A stretch of 64,000 bases of DNA from Microscillaceae bacterium. Lineage in GTDB: Bacteria; Bacteroidota; Bacteroidia; Cytophagales; Microscillaceae. The position numbers and the translations under genes are program-made. The stretch is from positions 1 to 64,000 of the forward strand of contig JANWZA010000058.1 of NCBI GenBank assembly GCA_025054775.1. Direction: 5' to 3'. How positions within the stretch are numbered: position 1 is the first letter of the stretch; each line of letters starts with the position of its first letter. Under the pieces are notes generated by a model, which was not told the DNA's origin, made no database searches, and saw nothing but the letters and a program-made list of their open reading frames with translations. Positions 16,353-25,622 of this stretch are shown here, piece after piece.

Positions 16353-17339
16353 TTGCAAATTTCCATAGTTATTCCTTTACTCAACGAAGCTGAGTCCTTG
16401 CCTGAATTAATAGCTTGGATAGAGCGTGTCATGGCTCAGAATCATTTCACTTACGAAGTGCTTTTAATAGATGATGGTAGTACGGACAATTCTTGGGAGG
16501 TAATCAAAGAACTAAGCAAACAAAATACTGCTATCAAAGGCATACGTTTTAACCGCAACTACGGTAAATCGGCTGCTTTGAATACAGGTTTTGAAGCTGC
16601 ACAAGGCAATGTAGTGATTACTATGGACGCAGACCTCCAAGATAGCCCTGACGAAATACCTGCCTTGTACCAAATGATCGTGCAAGAGCAATATGACCTC
16701 GTTTCAGGTTGGAAAAAGGAACGCAAAGACCCACTTTCTAAGACTATTCCCACTAAATTATTTAATGCTGTAACTCGTTGGTTTTCAGGTATCTATTTGC
16801 ACGATTTTAATTGTGGGTTGAAAGCTTATCGTAAAAATGTAGTAAAGAATATTGTAGTCTATGGTGAAATGCATCGTTACATTCCTGTAATTGCTAAGTG
16901 GGCAGGTTTTAAGAAAATTGGTGAAAAAATAGTTAAGCACCAAGCCCGCAAGTATGGCAAAACTAAATTTGGGTTAGAACGCTTTTTATACGGCTTTTTA
17001 GATTTGCTTTCTATTACTTTTGTAACTCGCTTTCGCAAGAGACCTATGCACTTTTTTGGCTCTATGGGCGTGCTCTCGTTTATGTTTGGGTTCTTTATGA
17101 CCTCTTGGCTTGTGTTGGATAAAATTTATCGCATCTTTATCCAAAATATCCCTACTAAAAATTTAGGGAGAGATATTACTCAACAGCCTATTTTTTATTT
17201 GGCTTTGGTGGCAATTATTATTGGTGTCCAACTATTTTTAGCAGGTTTTTTAGGAGAAATGATTACTACCAACTCGCACCGAAGTAATGATTATGTGATT
17301 GCCGAAAAATTAGGTTTTCCTAATTCCAATGAATACTGA
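16353..17339 (+). CDS. Family 2 glycosyltransferase, membrane-anchored (DPM1/GtrB-like)
   Basis: 328 residues if translation starts at the TTG at 16353 (then LQISIVIPLLNEAESLPEL, the standard family start); an in-frame TTG at 16311 would add 14 residues. Catalytic features: nucleotide-sugar motif DDGSTDNS (about 37-44), TMDADLQDSPDEIP (about 90-103), and ARKYGKTKFGLERF before two C-terminal membrane helices (about 238-262 and 280-310). Such enzymes move a sugar from UDP- or GDP-sugar to a polyprenyl phosphate for glycan assembly. The exact sugar is unknown. Its end overlaps the start of anmK by 11 bp, so the two are probably co-transcribed. Confidence 0.88.
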   Translation: MQISIVIPLLNEAESLPELIAWIERVMAQNHFTYEVLLIDDGSTDNSWEVIKELSKQNTAIKGIRFNRNYGKSAALNTGFEAAQGNVVITMDADLQDSPDEIPALYQMIVQEQYDLVSGWKKERKDPLSKTIPTKLFNAVTRWFSGIYLHDFNCGLKAYRKNVVKNIVVYGEMHRYIPVIAKWAGFKKIGEKIVKHQARKYGKTKFGLERFLYGFLDLLSITFVTRFRKRPMHFFGSMGVLSFMFGFFMTSWLVLDKIYRIFIQNIPTKNLGRDITQQPIFYLALVAIIIGVQLFLAGFLGEMITTNSHRSNDYVIAEKLGFPNSNEY

Positions 17340-18498
17340 TATTGCCAAACTCTACCACATAGCCCAAGCTAACAGGAGAACAATTTTAGGACTCATGTCA
17401 GGCACTTCACTTGACGGTTTAGACCTTGCCTTGTGTCACTTTGAGGGCTGTGGCACAAGTACAAAAGTGCAATTACTTCATTTTCAAACTATTACATACT
17501 CAATAGAAACAAAAAATTTAATCCGAGAAGTTTTTGCCCAAACGCAAATTGACTTGGGTAAATTGACTTTACTACATAATTTTTTAGGAAATTTATTTGC
17601 TGAAATGGTATTAGAAACCTTGCAAACATGGAAAGTAAAACCTGCTGAGATTGATTGCATTGCTTCGCATGGGCAAACTGTTTTCCACGCACCTAAACGC
17701 TTGCATCAACAGCCCAATTTTGGAAATGCTACTTTGCAAATAGCCGATGCTGACCAAATCGCCACAAAAACAGGGATAATCACTTTGAGCGACTTTCGGC
17801 AAAAGCACATTGCCGTAGGAGGTGAGGGCGCCCCTTTGGCTATTTATGCTGATTATTTACTTTTCTCTTCTCCCCAAGAAGACCGAATTTTACTCAACAT
17901 TGGTGGAATTGCTAATTTTACTTATCTGCCAAAAAACCAAAACGCTAATCAAATTATTGCTACCGACGTGGGAGTGGGAAATACTTTTTTGGATTATTTT
18001 TGCCAAAAGTATTTCGATATACCTTTTGATAAGAAAGGACAAATTGCCCAAACAGGAAAACTTATTCCTGAACTATTACAACAACTTTTCACACTTGATT
18101 TTTTTGAGCAACCTTTTCCTAAAAGCACAGGGCAAGAAACTTTTGCAAATGCTTGGGTAGAGCAAATTATTCAAAGTGATTTTCAAGCAATTAGCCCACA
18201 AGATTTGCTCTGTACGCTCACGCATTTTACCGTAGAAGGAATATGGCAAGCTATCCAAAAATTGAATTTAACCGAAAGTACACTCTACGTAAGCGGCGGC
18301 GGCGCATACAATACTTTTATGATGAACTTACTTAATCAAAAAATAAAAACTTATTTGTTTGACCACTTGGGCATACCTGCCGAAGCCAAAGAAGCCGTAC
18401 TTTTTGCCTTGCTTGCCAACGAAACACTTGCAGGAAGTACCATAGCTTTGGGAAATATCTCCAAAGTTTGCATGGGAAAAATTTCATTACCTAATTGA
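17329..18498 (+). CDS. anmK: Anhydro-N-acetylmuramic acid kinase
   Basis: 389 residues, full length. The phosphate-binding motif GLMSGTSLDGLDLA lies at residues 21-34; IASHGQTVFHAP and LNIGGIANFTYLP further in are family hallmarks, as is YVSGGGAYN near the C-terminus. The enzyme opens and phosphorylates 1,6-anhydro-MurNAc using ATP, giving MurNAc-6-phosphate, a step in cell-wall recycling in the cytoplasm. Translation is coupled to the glycosyltransferase upstream through the 11-bp overlap. Confidence 0.95.
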   Translation: MNTDIAKLYHIAQANRRTILGLMSGTSLDGLDLALCHFEGCGTSTKVQLLHFQTITYSIETKNLIREVFAQTQIDLGKLTLLHNFLGNLFAEMVLETLQTWKVKPAEIDCIASHGQTVFHAPKRLHQQPNFGNATLQIADADQIATKTGIITLSDFRQKHIAVGGEGAPLAIYADYLLFSSPQEDRILLNIGGIANFTYLPKNQNANQIIATDVGVGNTFLDYFCQKYFDIPFDKKGQIAQTGKLIPELLQQLFTLDFFEQPFPKSTGQETFANAWVEQIIQSDFQAISPQDLLCTLTHFTVEGIWQAIQKLNLTESTLYVSGGGAYNTFMMNLLNQKIKTYLFDHLGIPAEAKEAVLFALLANETLAGSTIALGNISKVCMGKISLPN

Positions 18499-18570
18499 AT
18501 TTTAAGTTAAAAAAAATAACAGCAGATATTGAGTAAAAGATAAACCATTACACCTAAAAAAATTAAGTTT

Positions 18571-19665
18571 ATGTTTCCACAAAAGACATTTTTTACAGCG
18601 GGACCTGCCCAACTTTATCCTAATTTTGAGCAGATAGTACAAAAAGCTATTCAAAATCATATCGGCTCTATCTCGCACAGAAGTAAGCAATTTAGAAATT
18701 TATACCAAGAAACTTTTGAAAATCTTTCTACTTTACTTAATCTCCCTAAAGATATAGGCGTATTTTTCTTAGGTTCAGCTACTGAAATATGGGAACGCAC
18801 TTTGCAAAATTTGGTAGAAAAATATAGTTTTCATTTTGTAAATGGATCTTTTTCTAAAAAATACTATGATTTTTCGGTGCAATTAGGTAAAAATGCTCAA
18901 AAGTATGAAGTGGCTTTGGGCAAAGGTTTTAGCCAAGTTGAAGTATCTATTCCCGCTGAAACTGAATTACTTTGCCTTACCCAAAATGAAACCAGCACAG
19001 GAGCAATGATGAGTGTGGAAAAAATACACGCATTCAAAAAAGCCTATCCGCAAACGTTGGTAAGTGTAGATATGGTTTCCTCTGCACCTTATCCTGCTCT
19101 GGATTTTAGTTTGATAGATACAGCCTTTTTTTCGGTGCAAAAAGCCTTTGGGTTGCCCGCAGGCTTGGGGGTTTGGATAGCTAACGAGGCTTGTTTGGAA
19201 AAAGCCCAAAAGTTGCAAAAAAAGCAAATTTCTATTGGAACTTACCATAGTTTACCTACTTTGTGGCAAAACTTCAAAAATTTTGAAACGCCTGAAACGC
19301 CCAACGTGTGGGCTATTTTCCTTTTGAATGAAGTTTTGAAAGATATGCTACAAAAAGGCATACAAAATATCCGCTACGAAACCGAACAGAAAGCCAAAAA
19401 ACTATACCAACTCTTAGAAGAGAGTCCTCATTTTCAACCTTTTGTAAAAGAAAGTGCCGATAGGTCGGCTACGGTTATCGTGGCAGAGACCAAACTTAAA
19501 TCCGATGTAATTATCCAACAATTAGCCCAAAAAAATGCTATTGTAGGAGCGGGATACGGCAATTTGAAAGACTACCAAATTAGAATTGCGAATTTTCCTG
19601 CTATTCGTTTTGAAGAGGTAGAAAAACTAATAAACTTGCTTGCAAACATAGAAATAGAACGGTAA
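18571..19665 (+). CDS. Class V aminotransferase (phosphoserine aminotransferase-like)
   Basis: 364 residues. It opens FFTAGPAQLYPNFEQIVQ and has SHRSKQF (about 35-41), as in phosphoserine and alanine-glyoxylate aminotransferases. The PLP lysine is Lys191 in FFSVQKAFGLPAG; VSVDMVSSAP (164-173) carries the ring-binding Asp. In SerC-type enzymes this makes 3-phosphoserine for serine synthesis; because the sequence diverges from canonical SerC and no serA is near, the substrate stays open. Its stop is adjacent to that of the convergent TPR gene, with no spacer. Confidence 0.8.
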   Translation: MFPQKTFFTAGPAQLYPNFEQIVQKAIQNHIGSISHRSKQFRNLYQETFENLSTLLNLPKDIGVFFLGSATEIWERTLQNLVEKYSFHFVNGSFSKKYYDFSVQLGKNAQKYEVALGKGFSQVEVSIPAETELLCLTQNETSTGAMMSVEKIHAFKKAYPQTLVSVDMVSSAPYPALDFSLIDTAFFSVQKAFGLPAGLGVWIANEACLEKAQKLQKKQISIGTYHSLPTLWQNFKNFETPETPNVWAIFLLNEVLKDMLQKGIQNIRYETEQKAKKLYQLLEESPHFQPFVKESADRSATVIVAETKLKSDVIIQQLAQKNAIVGAGYGNLKDYQIRIANFPAIRFEEVEKLINLLANIEIER

Positions 19666-20436
19666 TTACCAAAGCGGTTTGCCCTGAGGTGGAGGAGTAG
19701 CAGTATATTTTCTTTGTTGCAGATATTGTACCTCGTGGTTTCGCATGGCTTCAAGAATTTGATTAGCTTTGTCAATATCTAAATTGATTTGCCTTAACTT
19801 ATTGATTTTGAGTGATTTATTTACCTGCTCTTTATCTTTTTTTCCTTGATTGGCTTGTTTGTCAGTTTGTTCTTTGCCTTGTAGATTAGCTTGTAAAGTC
19901 ATTTTTTTTTGAAGTTGTGTATTCACTTTTTGCAGAGCATTAGCGAGCAGTTTTGTAGTTCTTCCGTTCCTGTTTATTTGAGAAGGTCGTTCAGGTAAAG
20001 AAGCGTCGCTGTTAATGCGTTTTTTCAATAATTCATAGTTGTAACGTGCTATGGCATTAGCAGGATAAATCAAAATAGCTTTTTTGAGCAGTTGTAAAGC
20101 ATCTTCTATATTTCCTTCATTTTCAGCAATGACGGCTAATTGCAATAAAGCAGTAGCCTGTAGATTAGGTTTGTTAGTTTGTAAAGCAAGATTGTAGTGT
20201 TCAATCGCTTTACTGAAATTTTGCATCAAAAAATAAGAGTGAGCCATATTCAAATGCAGGTATTCATTTTCAAAACGGTATTCTTTAATAAGTGTTTCTG
20301 AGAGGCGTATTACTTCTGTATATTTTTCCTGTTCATAGGACTGAAAAATGGCTCTTTGTAATTGGTTAATATTACGAATGTAAAAGATAGGATTTATCCA
20401 AAGATTAACCACAAAGATCAAAGTTATCCAATACAT
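19666..20436 (-). CDS. TPR-repeat membrane protein (BatC-like)
   Basis: 256 residues from the ATG at 20436, which follows the speD-like stop by two bases; the longer frame to 20478 would overlap that gene and start before the hydrophobic segment. Seen: N-terminal membrane or signal segment (YWITLIFVVNLWINPIFYI), three tetratricopeptide repeats (about 45-150), a Gln/Lys-rich middle, and a C-terminal helix NLDIDKANQILEAMRNHEVQ. That tail resembles the end of BatC-type aerotolerance TPR proteins of Bacteroidota, but no other bat gene is nearby, so this is only a resemblance. Likely a periplasmic or envelope scaffold. Confidence 0.65.
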   Translation of the reverse strand: MYWITLIFVVNLWINPIFYIRNINQLQRAIFQSYEQEKYTEVIRLSETLIKEYRFENEYLHLNMAHSYFLMQNFSKAIEHYNLALQTNKPNLQATALLQLAVIAENEGNIEDALQLLKKAILIYPANAIARYNYELLKKRINSDASLPERPSQINRNGRTTKLLANALQKVNTQLQKKMTLQANLQGKEQTDKQANQGKKDKEQVNKSLKINKLRQINLDIDKANQILEAMRNHEVQYLQQRKYTATPPPQGKPLW

Positions 20437-20438
20437 TT

Positions 20439-20741
20439 TTAACAGACCTGCTGAATGGGTGTAACTAATTTTTGGCAAAAGTGATGATATTTTTCCTCAT
20501 CGCAACTGCTTAATTCTAAGTAAGTTTTGTTCGCTTCAGGGAAGGTATGAAGGGCAAGATGGCTTTCTGCCAAGAGCCAAATACAGGTATACCCTTGCGG
20601 TTGAAAGTGATGCTCAACGTGCTGAATAATTGTAAAACCTACTTCACGCAGAAGATTTTGAAAATATTCAAAAAGCCATTGCGAGTTCGTTTCTAATAGC
20701 CATGTCCTGTAGTTATAGATTTGTGCTTTTTGTGCTTTCAT
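20439..20741 (-). CDS. S-adenosylmethionine decarboxylase (SpeD) family, short form
   Basis: 100 residues from the ATG at 20741, chosen because a good promoter lies 22 bases upstream and the longer frame to 20882 adds an unrelated hydrophobic lead. The pyruvoyl-enzyme core is intact: AESH with self-processing Ser60, HTFPE with His65, and Cys80 in ELSSC. Spacing Ser+5 His and Ser+20 Cys is the same as in the Thermotoga enzyme (63/68/83, from memory). The C-terminus is about 25 residues shorter than usual. SpeD makes decarboxylated SAM for spermidine; no speE is in the window. Followed at two bases by the TPR gene. Confidence 0.75.
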   Translation of the reverse strand: MKAQKAQIYNYRTWLLETNSQWLFEYFQNLLREVGFTIIQHVEHHFQPQGYTCIWLLAESHLALHTFPEANKTYLELSSCDEEKYHHFCQKLVTPIQQVC

Positions 20742-20763
20742 AATAAGGCTAACGGATGTATTT

Positions 20764-20772
20764 GCAAATATA
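20764..20772 (-). promoter_or_regulatory. Promoter -7 element of the speD-like gene
   Basis: Reads TATATTTGC on the minus strand, 22 bases before the ATG at 20741. It decides the start of the speD-like gene because the longer frame would place its promoter inside the coding region. Confidence 0.6.
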
Positions 20773-20882
20773 AACAAAAAAATAAGAAATGTTACAAAAG
20801 CGTAGCTTTTCAATTGAATACATAAGATATGCCGTACCAAATCAAGAGTTTCTAAAAAATGAGATTTTATGAGTTTAAGCAA

Positions 20883-21863
20883 TTATTCTATGGTCAGGTA
20901 TGGACTTATTTGCTCTAGTTTTGTACTGTCTATGGCTTTTATTTTTTTCAATTGAGCAATGTCTGTAAATTTACCGTTATTTTTGCGGTAATTCACTAAG
21001 GTAGAGGCTAGTTTAGCACCAATATAAGGATGTGCTTTTAATGTTTCAAAAGAGGCGGTATTTAGGTTTATTTTTTGATGTGAATTAGGGCTAATGAAAG
21101 CATATTTTTTGATTTCTTCTATTGTTTGAGGTTTTTCCTTCAAAAGATATATTTCACTAAGTTGCTCTAAACTCACAAACCCACCTAATTTCTCTCTATA
21201 CTTGATTATCTGTTGGGCAGTTTTCAAGCCTACTCCCCTAATTTTTACAAGGTGAGTAGTGTCGGCTTGGTTCAGGTCAAAAGATGAAATAATAATTTGA
21301 GAGTTTAATTTTTCTTTTTTTAAGGTATTTCTCTCTTTGTGAGAAGAGGTAAAAGTATCTCGTTTTGCCATAGCTTTTTTTTCTGTAAAAACTCTTTGCG
21401 ATAGGCTAGGCAGTTGAATAAATGACTCTATTTCTTTGTAGAAATCAGTAGGAAAGCCATAAATTTTAAGCAAATCCTCTTTTTTTTTGAATTTTCCACC
21501 TTTCTGCACGAAGTGTGTAATACGTGCTGCTAATTTAGGAGAAGCACCCAAGTTTACCCAAGATACCGAGTCCATTTCATTAGGGTTGAATGGTGAGTAA
21601 ATCTCTCGCTTTACTAATTGCAAACTATCCGCTCGTTGCTTTTCTTGTTGGGCTAATTTTGCTAGAATTACTTGGGCTAAGATTTGCTCTTTTCGGTAGG
21701 CCTCTTGCTGTGAAGTGTAAAGTAGTTTTTCCAAAAGCCAAGGTAAGAATAGAAGTGCACTCATGGAAACCATAATTACCCAAAAACCGCGCATTTCTTT
21801 GTGCGAAAAACCAAATGTATTTCTCAACCATTGGTTAAGAATATGAAGTCGATTTTTGAGCAT
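20883..21863 (-). CDS. Membrane-anchored helix-hairpin-helix (ComEA-like) protein
   Basis: 326 residues. One membrane helix near the N-terminus (residues 26-45, GFWVIMVSMSALLFLPWLLEKLL), a charged linker, then helix-hairpin-helix DNA-binding units: a degenerate one near 115-145, KIRGVGLKTAQQIIKYREKLGG (about 205-226) and LKAHPYIGAKLASTLVNYRK (about 276-295). This layout is that of ComEA proteins, which hold incoming DNA on the outer face of the inner membrane during natural transformation. A role in DNA uptake is inference; no comEC or com operon is near. Confidence 0.8.
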   Translation of the reverse strand: MLKNRLHILNQWLRNTFGFSHKEMRGFWVIMVSMSALLFLPWLLEKLLYTSQQEAYRKEQILAQVILAKLAQQEKQRADSLQLVKREIYSPFNPNEMDSVSWVNLGASPKLAARITHFVQKGGKFKKKEDLLKIYGFPTDFYKEIESFIQLPSLSQRVFTEKKAMAKRDTFTSSHKERNTLKKEKLNSQIIISSFDLNQADTTHLVKIRGVGLKTAQQIIKYREKLGGFVSLEQLSEIYLLKEKPQTIEEIKKYAFISPNSHQKINLNTASFETLKAHPYIGAKLASTLVNYRKNNGKFTDIAQLKKIKAIDSTKLEQISPYLTIE

Positions 21864-22090
21864 AAATTCGCTATTATTTGAGTTAGTACGTTAGCATATG
21901 TAAAAGCAAAGAAGCTTTACGAGTTTTTTAGGGTTTTACGAGTTTTTCAAAGTTAAATTTAGGTGGAAATAAAGCTTTTTTAATTAAGCTTATTAACTAG
22001 AAATAACTATCCTAATACGTAAAAAGAAAATATTTGTTACAAAAGAATGACAAAAAAGGGAAAAAAAATTTGCATATCAGAAAAAATTGT
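21864..22090. other. Upstream region of divergent ComEA-like and barrel genes
   Basis: AT-rich, with two near-copies of TTTTACGAGTTTTT (about 21918-21953). No gene is seen. It carries the control regions of the two divergent genes. Confidence 0.5.
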
Positions 22091-22099
22091 TATATTTGC
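22091..22099 (+). promoter_or_regulatory. Promoter -7 element of the barrel-protein gene
   Basis: TATATTTGC, with a TTTG about 20 bases upstream (22069-22072) that fits the -33 element. The start codon is 170 bases downstream, giving an unusually long leader. Confidence 0.6.
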
Positions 22100-22268
22100 A
22101 TCATAAAGAAAATAAACAAAACTTAGGAAAGGGTTGAAAACTATAATAGCATAAAGAAAATTTGAATGGATAAACAAAATTAGTTAAAAATTTTAACAAT
22201 TATATAGCCATTCCCTGAAAACAAAGCTAAAATACAACATAAACTAAAACTAAAAATTTTTTAAGGTT

Positions 22269-23456
22269 ATGCGAAAACTACTGCAATCCGTTATTGGAGT
22301 GCTGTTCTTTTGGTGTATGGCGGAAAGCTATGCACAAATACCAGCACTTACTAGTCTTAGGCCTAGTGTGCGGAAAGATAACTACTGGAGTATTGGAATT
22401 CAAGCGAATGCTTTGAACTACTTCGGTGATTTGAATCCTAAAAGTCAGTATTTAAGTACTGACCTAACCCTGACACGCCCTCAGTTCGGGCTTCAAGCAA
22501 TTAAGAAGTTAAATCCTAACTTTTATCTGCGAGGCTCGTTATTCTTTGGACGCTTGCAGGGTGATGACTTCACCGCTGCCTCAGTAGGTCTTACTAACAA
22601 TGCTACAGCACCACCTTTGAAAGATAACGTACCTGATTCTAAAGAACGAATCAACCGTTATGCACGTAATTTGAGCTTCCGTAATGACATAGCCGAATTT
22701 GCAATAAGTGGTATCTATGAATTTGGAGCGAGCCGAGGGCGCTTCTACCGTAGAACTTATGTCGCACCTTATTTAGTGGCAGGAGTGGGCGTATTTTACC
22801 ACAATCCTAAAGCGAAACTACCTGAGACCATAGGAGATTTATTAGGTAATAGAGTAGTCGTACCTAATGGTGGCAAATGGGTAGCTTTGCAACCTTTGGG
22901 AACGGAAGGGCAAAGAAATCCTAACCCTAGACCTTCTACATTACCTGAAGCACCCTACAATAAGCCTTATTCCTTAGTGCAAATGGCTGTGCCTATGGGG
23001 GCAGGAATTCGCTTCAGAATTGCTGATCAATGGGACTTGTCCTTTGAAATGGCTCTCCGTGTTACTACTACTGATTATATTGATGACGTAAGTGGAAACT
23101 ACGCAGATATACGAGATATTCCAACAGTGGAAGGTAGAATTTTGGCAGACCGCTCTGCCGAAGTTGTAGCAGTAATGACAGGACAAACCCGTCCTCTAGC
23201 ACAAATACAAGCGCACGTTGGCGGAGTTTCACCTAACTTCGGGGGATATGCAGGTAGAAGACCTGATGGTGGGTTTGATGAAATAGTACAAACCGCTTCC
23301 TTTAGTCCCGCAGATAACAATCCATATGCACGTCTAGCAAGCTATGGGTTAAGAAACCAAATTAGAGGTTGGTCAGGCAAGGTAGATGTATACTTGGTTT
23401 CTGGTTTTCACTTGAATTATATTCTTAAAACAGCTCGCAGTCCTAAATTTAATTAA
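22269..23456 (+). CDS. Outer-membrane beta-barrel protein (PorG/DUF6089-like)
   Basis: 395 residues with a signal peptide ending at SYAQ. The mature start, DNYWSIGIQANALNYFGDLNP, followed by alternating strands such as PQFGLQAIKKLNPNFYLRGSLFFG and a C-terminal HLNYILKTARSPKFN, fits the barrel family to which the type IX secretion protein PorG belongs. Being followed by a PorE-like gene on the same strand strengthens an envelope or T9SS role, but I cannot separate PorG from other DUF6089 barrels by eye. A loop region of about 140 residues in the middle is longer than in small barrels. A strong terminator follows. Confidence 0.65.
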   Translation: MRKLLQSVIGVLFFWCMAESYAQIPALTSLRPSVRKDNYWSIGIQANALNYFGDLNPKSQYLSTDLTLTRPQFGLQAIKKLNPNFYLRGSLFFGRLQGDDFTAASVGLTNNATAPPLKDNVPDSKERINRYARNLSFRNDIAEFAISGIYEFGASRGRFYRRTYVAPYLVAGVGVFYHNPKAKLPETIGDLLGNRVVVPNGGKWVALQPLGTEGQRNPNPRPSTLPEAPYNKPYSLVQMAVPMGAGIRFRIADQWDLSFEMALRVTTTDYIDDVSGNYADIRDIPTVEGRILADRSAEVVAVMTGQTRPLAQIQAHVGGVSPNFGGYAGRRPDGGFDEIVQTASFSPADNNPYARLASYGLRNQIRGWSGKVDVYLVSGFHLNYILKTARSPKFN

Positions 23457-23515
23457 TTAGTTGAAAAAAAAAAAATTTGATACACGAGAATGAGAATATG
23501 TATAGCTAGAGCTTC

Positions 23516-23542
23516 AAGCCAATCTGAAAAAGATTGGCTTTT
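23516..23542 (+). terminator. Rho-independent terminator after the barrel gene
   Basis: A perfect 10-bp stem AAGCCAATCT/AGATTGGCTT with a 5-base loop (GAAAA), followed by TT. The 5' flank GCTTCAAGCCAA recurs in a hairpin at 55976. Confidence 0.8.
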
Positions 23543-23619
23543 AACTATCAAAATTATAATAACGAGTAACTTAGAATTGCTAATCAAGCATTTTCAAGTA
23601 TTTGAAAGTTAATTAAAAT

Positions 23620-23645
23620 TTGAATCATTAAATTGAATCATTAAA
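23620..23645. repeat. Tandem duplication of 13 bp
   Basis: TTGAATCATTAAA occurs twice in direct tandem about 100 bases before the next start codon. Either a slippage product or a paired binding site. Confidence 0.8.
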
Positions 23646-23743
23646 ATTTTTCAAAAAAACTTGCAAACTCTTTAAGAGATGGCACCCATATTGTACCTAA
23701 TTTTTGTAATAAGATAATCTTTTACCCTATTTTAGTCAAGAGT

Positions 23744-25534
23744 ATGAGAAAACTAACACTATTCTTATCAACCTTTTTGTGCTTTTGTAGTTATCAAGTA
23801 GCGTTAGCACAAAAAGAAGCTAAAAGCGCGAAAGAAATTCAAAAATTAATGCGTGATGCAAATATGACGCAAAAGTATGGAGAACACACTCTTGCTATTG
23901 ACCTCTACAACCAACTTTTAGCTGCAGACCCTGAGAATTTAGAAGCTAATTACGGCATAGGTAAGTCTTACCTTGCTATTAGCATGAGCAAGGAAGCAAC
24001 TCCTTACTTGGAAAAAGCATATAAAGTAGACTCTAAATACAAAAATGTAGCGTATTTACTAGCACAAGCTTACCAAAGGGCATATCGTTTTGAAGAAGCC
24101 AAAGCCAAATACAAAGAAGCAAAAACTAATTTTGAGTCTGAAAAATCAAATTTATCTTCAATAACTCCTAAAAAGTCTAAAGATAGGAAAGCAAAAGAAG
24201 CACGCTTGAAAGAATTAGACTTCTTAATCAAAGATGCCGATCGTAAGTTACAAGAGTGTGATAATGCTATATTCTTAAATGCACAACCCGTAAATGCTAC
24301 TATTGAAAATGTGGGTGATAAAATTAATACTGCTTACGATGAATATGTGCCATTAGTGAATGAAAAAGGAGATCTAATGATTTATACAGCCCGCAGACCC
24401 GAAACTAAAGGTGGAAATGTAGATTTGAAAGATGGACGCTTTTTTGAAGATGTTTACATTTCCAAAAAGACAGGAGATAGTTGGGGCCCAGGTACACCTT
24501 ATAGATACAACAAGAGGTTCCATGATGCTGCAGCAGCTATTAGTCCTGATGGTAAAATAATTATCCTTTACAGAGACAACCCTCGCACAAAAGGAGATTT
24601 ATACGAGTCTGATTTTGATGAAAAGAAAGGTGAATTCGGAAAAGCAAGAAAAATGAATAAAAATATCAATACAAAGTATCAAGAAACTTCCGCTTGCTTT
24701 ACCGAAGATGGCAAAACGATGTACTTTACAAGTAGCAGACCAGGAGGCTTAGGGGGGTTGGATATTTACGTAACTAAAAAAGAAGGCAATAGTTGGGGAC
24801 CGGCTAAAAATATCGGTGCTCCCGTGAATACTGAATATGACGAGGAATCTCCTTTCATTACCTACAATGGCAAAGCCTTATATTTTAGTTCTAAAGGGCA
24901 TAACTCTATGGGAGGGTATGACGTATTTAAGTCTGTGATTGGAGAAGATGGTAAGTTCGGGCCGCCTGAAAATGTAGGAACACCTATCAACAGCCCTGAA
25001 GATGATTTATTCTTTACACTTTCAAAAGACGATAAACAAGGATTTTACACTTCTGCACGTGAAGGTGGTAAAGGACAAAGAGACATCTATGTTTTGTATG
25101 CTCCTAAGCCCGTGTTAGCTTCTCTGAATAAGAAAGATTTGCAAAGTACTCCTAAACAAGAGCCATCTGACCGTGATAAAGATATAAAAAATTTTGCCTT
25201 CCGAGTATTCTTCGGCTTTGACCAAGATTTTACCTATAATAATGAGTATAACAAAGGACGCTTAGAATACCTACGCGATTTCATGAAAAAATATCCTGAC
25301 TTGAAAATTGAGCTCTCAGGACATACTGACATTATCGGTCCTTTCTATTACAACCAACTCTTGTCAGAAAGGCGTGCTAAATATGTCTACAACTATTTGG
25401 TAAAGGAAGGTGTAAACAAAGATATGCTACAAATAAAAGGATACAGCTACTCTAAACCTATTGATACTAATGCAACAGATAAAGGACGTTACAATAACCG
25501 TCGCGTTGATGCCGAGATTATCAGCGGATTTTAA
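23744..25534 (+). CDS. PorE-like TPR/beta-propeller/OmpA protein
   Basis: 596 residues. A signal peptide (residues 1-22, ending VALAQ) is followed by TPR units (about 35-150), a WD40-like PD40 propeller (about 190-455, with repeats such as YFTSSRPGGLGGLDIYVT and YFSSKGHNSMGGYDVF), and an OmpA peptidoglycan-binding domain (about 490-596, LSGHTDIIGPFYYNQLLSERRA). This order is that of PorE, which ties the type IX secretion machine to peptidoglycan; this copy lacks the carboxypeptidase-regulatory domain that the paralogue at 42105 has, and lacks a lipobox Cys. It may be a T9SS component or a related gliding-envelope protein. Confidence 0.75.
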   Translation: MRKLTLFLSTFLCFCSYQVALAQKEAKSAKEIQKLMRDANMTQKYGEHTLAIDLYNQLLAADPENLEANYGIGKSYLAISMSKEATPYLEKAYKVDSKYKNVAYLLAQAYQRAYRFEEAKAKYKEAKTNFESEKSNLSSITPKKSKDRKAKEARLKELDFLIKDADRKLQECDNAIFLNAQPVNATIENVGDKINTAYDEYVPLVNEKGDLMIYTARRPETKGGNVDLKDGRFFEDVYISKKTGDSWGPGTPYRYNKRFHDAAAAISPDGKIIILYRDNPRTKGDLYESDFDEKKGEFGKARKMNKNINTKYQETSACFTEDGKTMYFTSSRPGGLGGLDIYVTKKEGNSWGPAKNIGAPVNTEYDEESPFITYNGKALYFSSKGHNSMGGYDVFKSVIGEDGKFGPPENVGTPINSPEDDLFFTLSKDDKQGFYTSAREGGKGQRDIYVLYAPKPVLASLNKKDLQSTPKQEPSDRDKDIKNFAFRVFFGFDQDFTYNNEYNKGRLEYLRDFMKKYPDLKIELSGHTDIIGPFYYNQLLSERRAKYVYNYLVKEGVNKDMLQIKGYSYSKPIDTNATDKGRYNNRRVDAEIISGF

Positions 25535-25622
25535 TTAGAAATATAAAAAGGTGCTATCTGTTTATATACTTGTAAAATTAGGAAAAAATTAGCGTTGGTG
25601 TTGTATTGCTACTTAGCGAAAC

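Noticed and set aside
20439-20882. 147-residue start for the speD-like gene
   Set aside because: The extra N-terminus is hydrophobic and unrelated to SpeD, and a promoter lies inside it.
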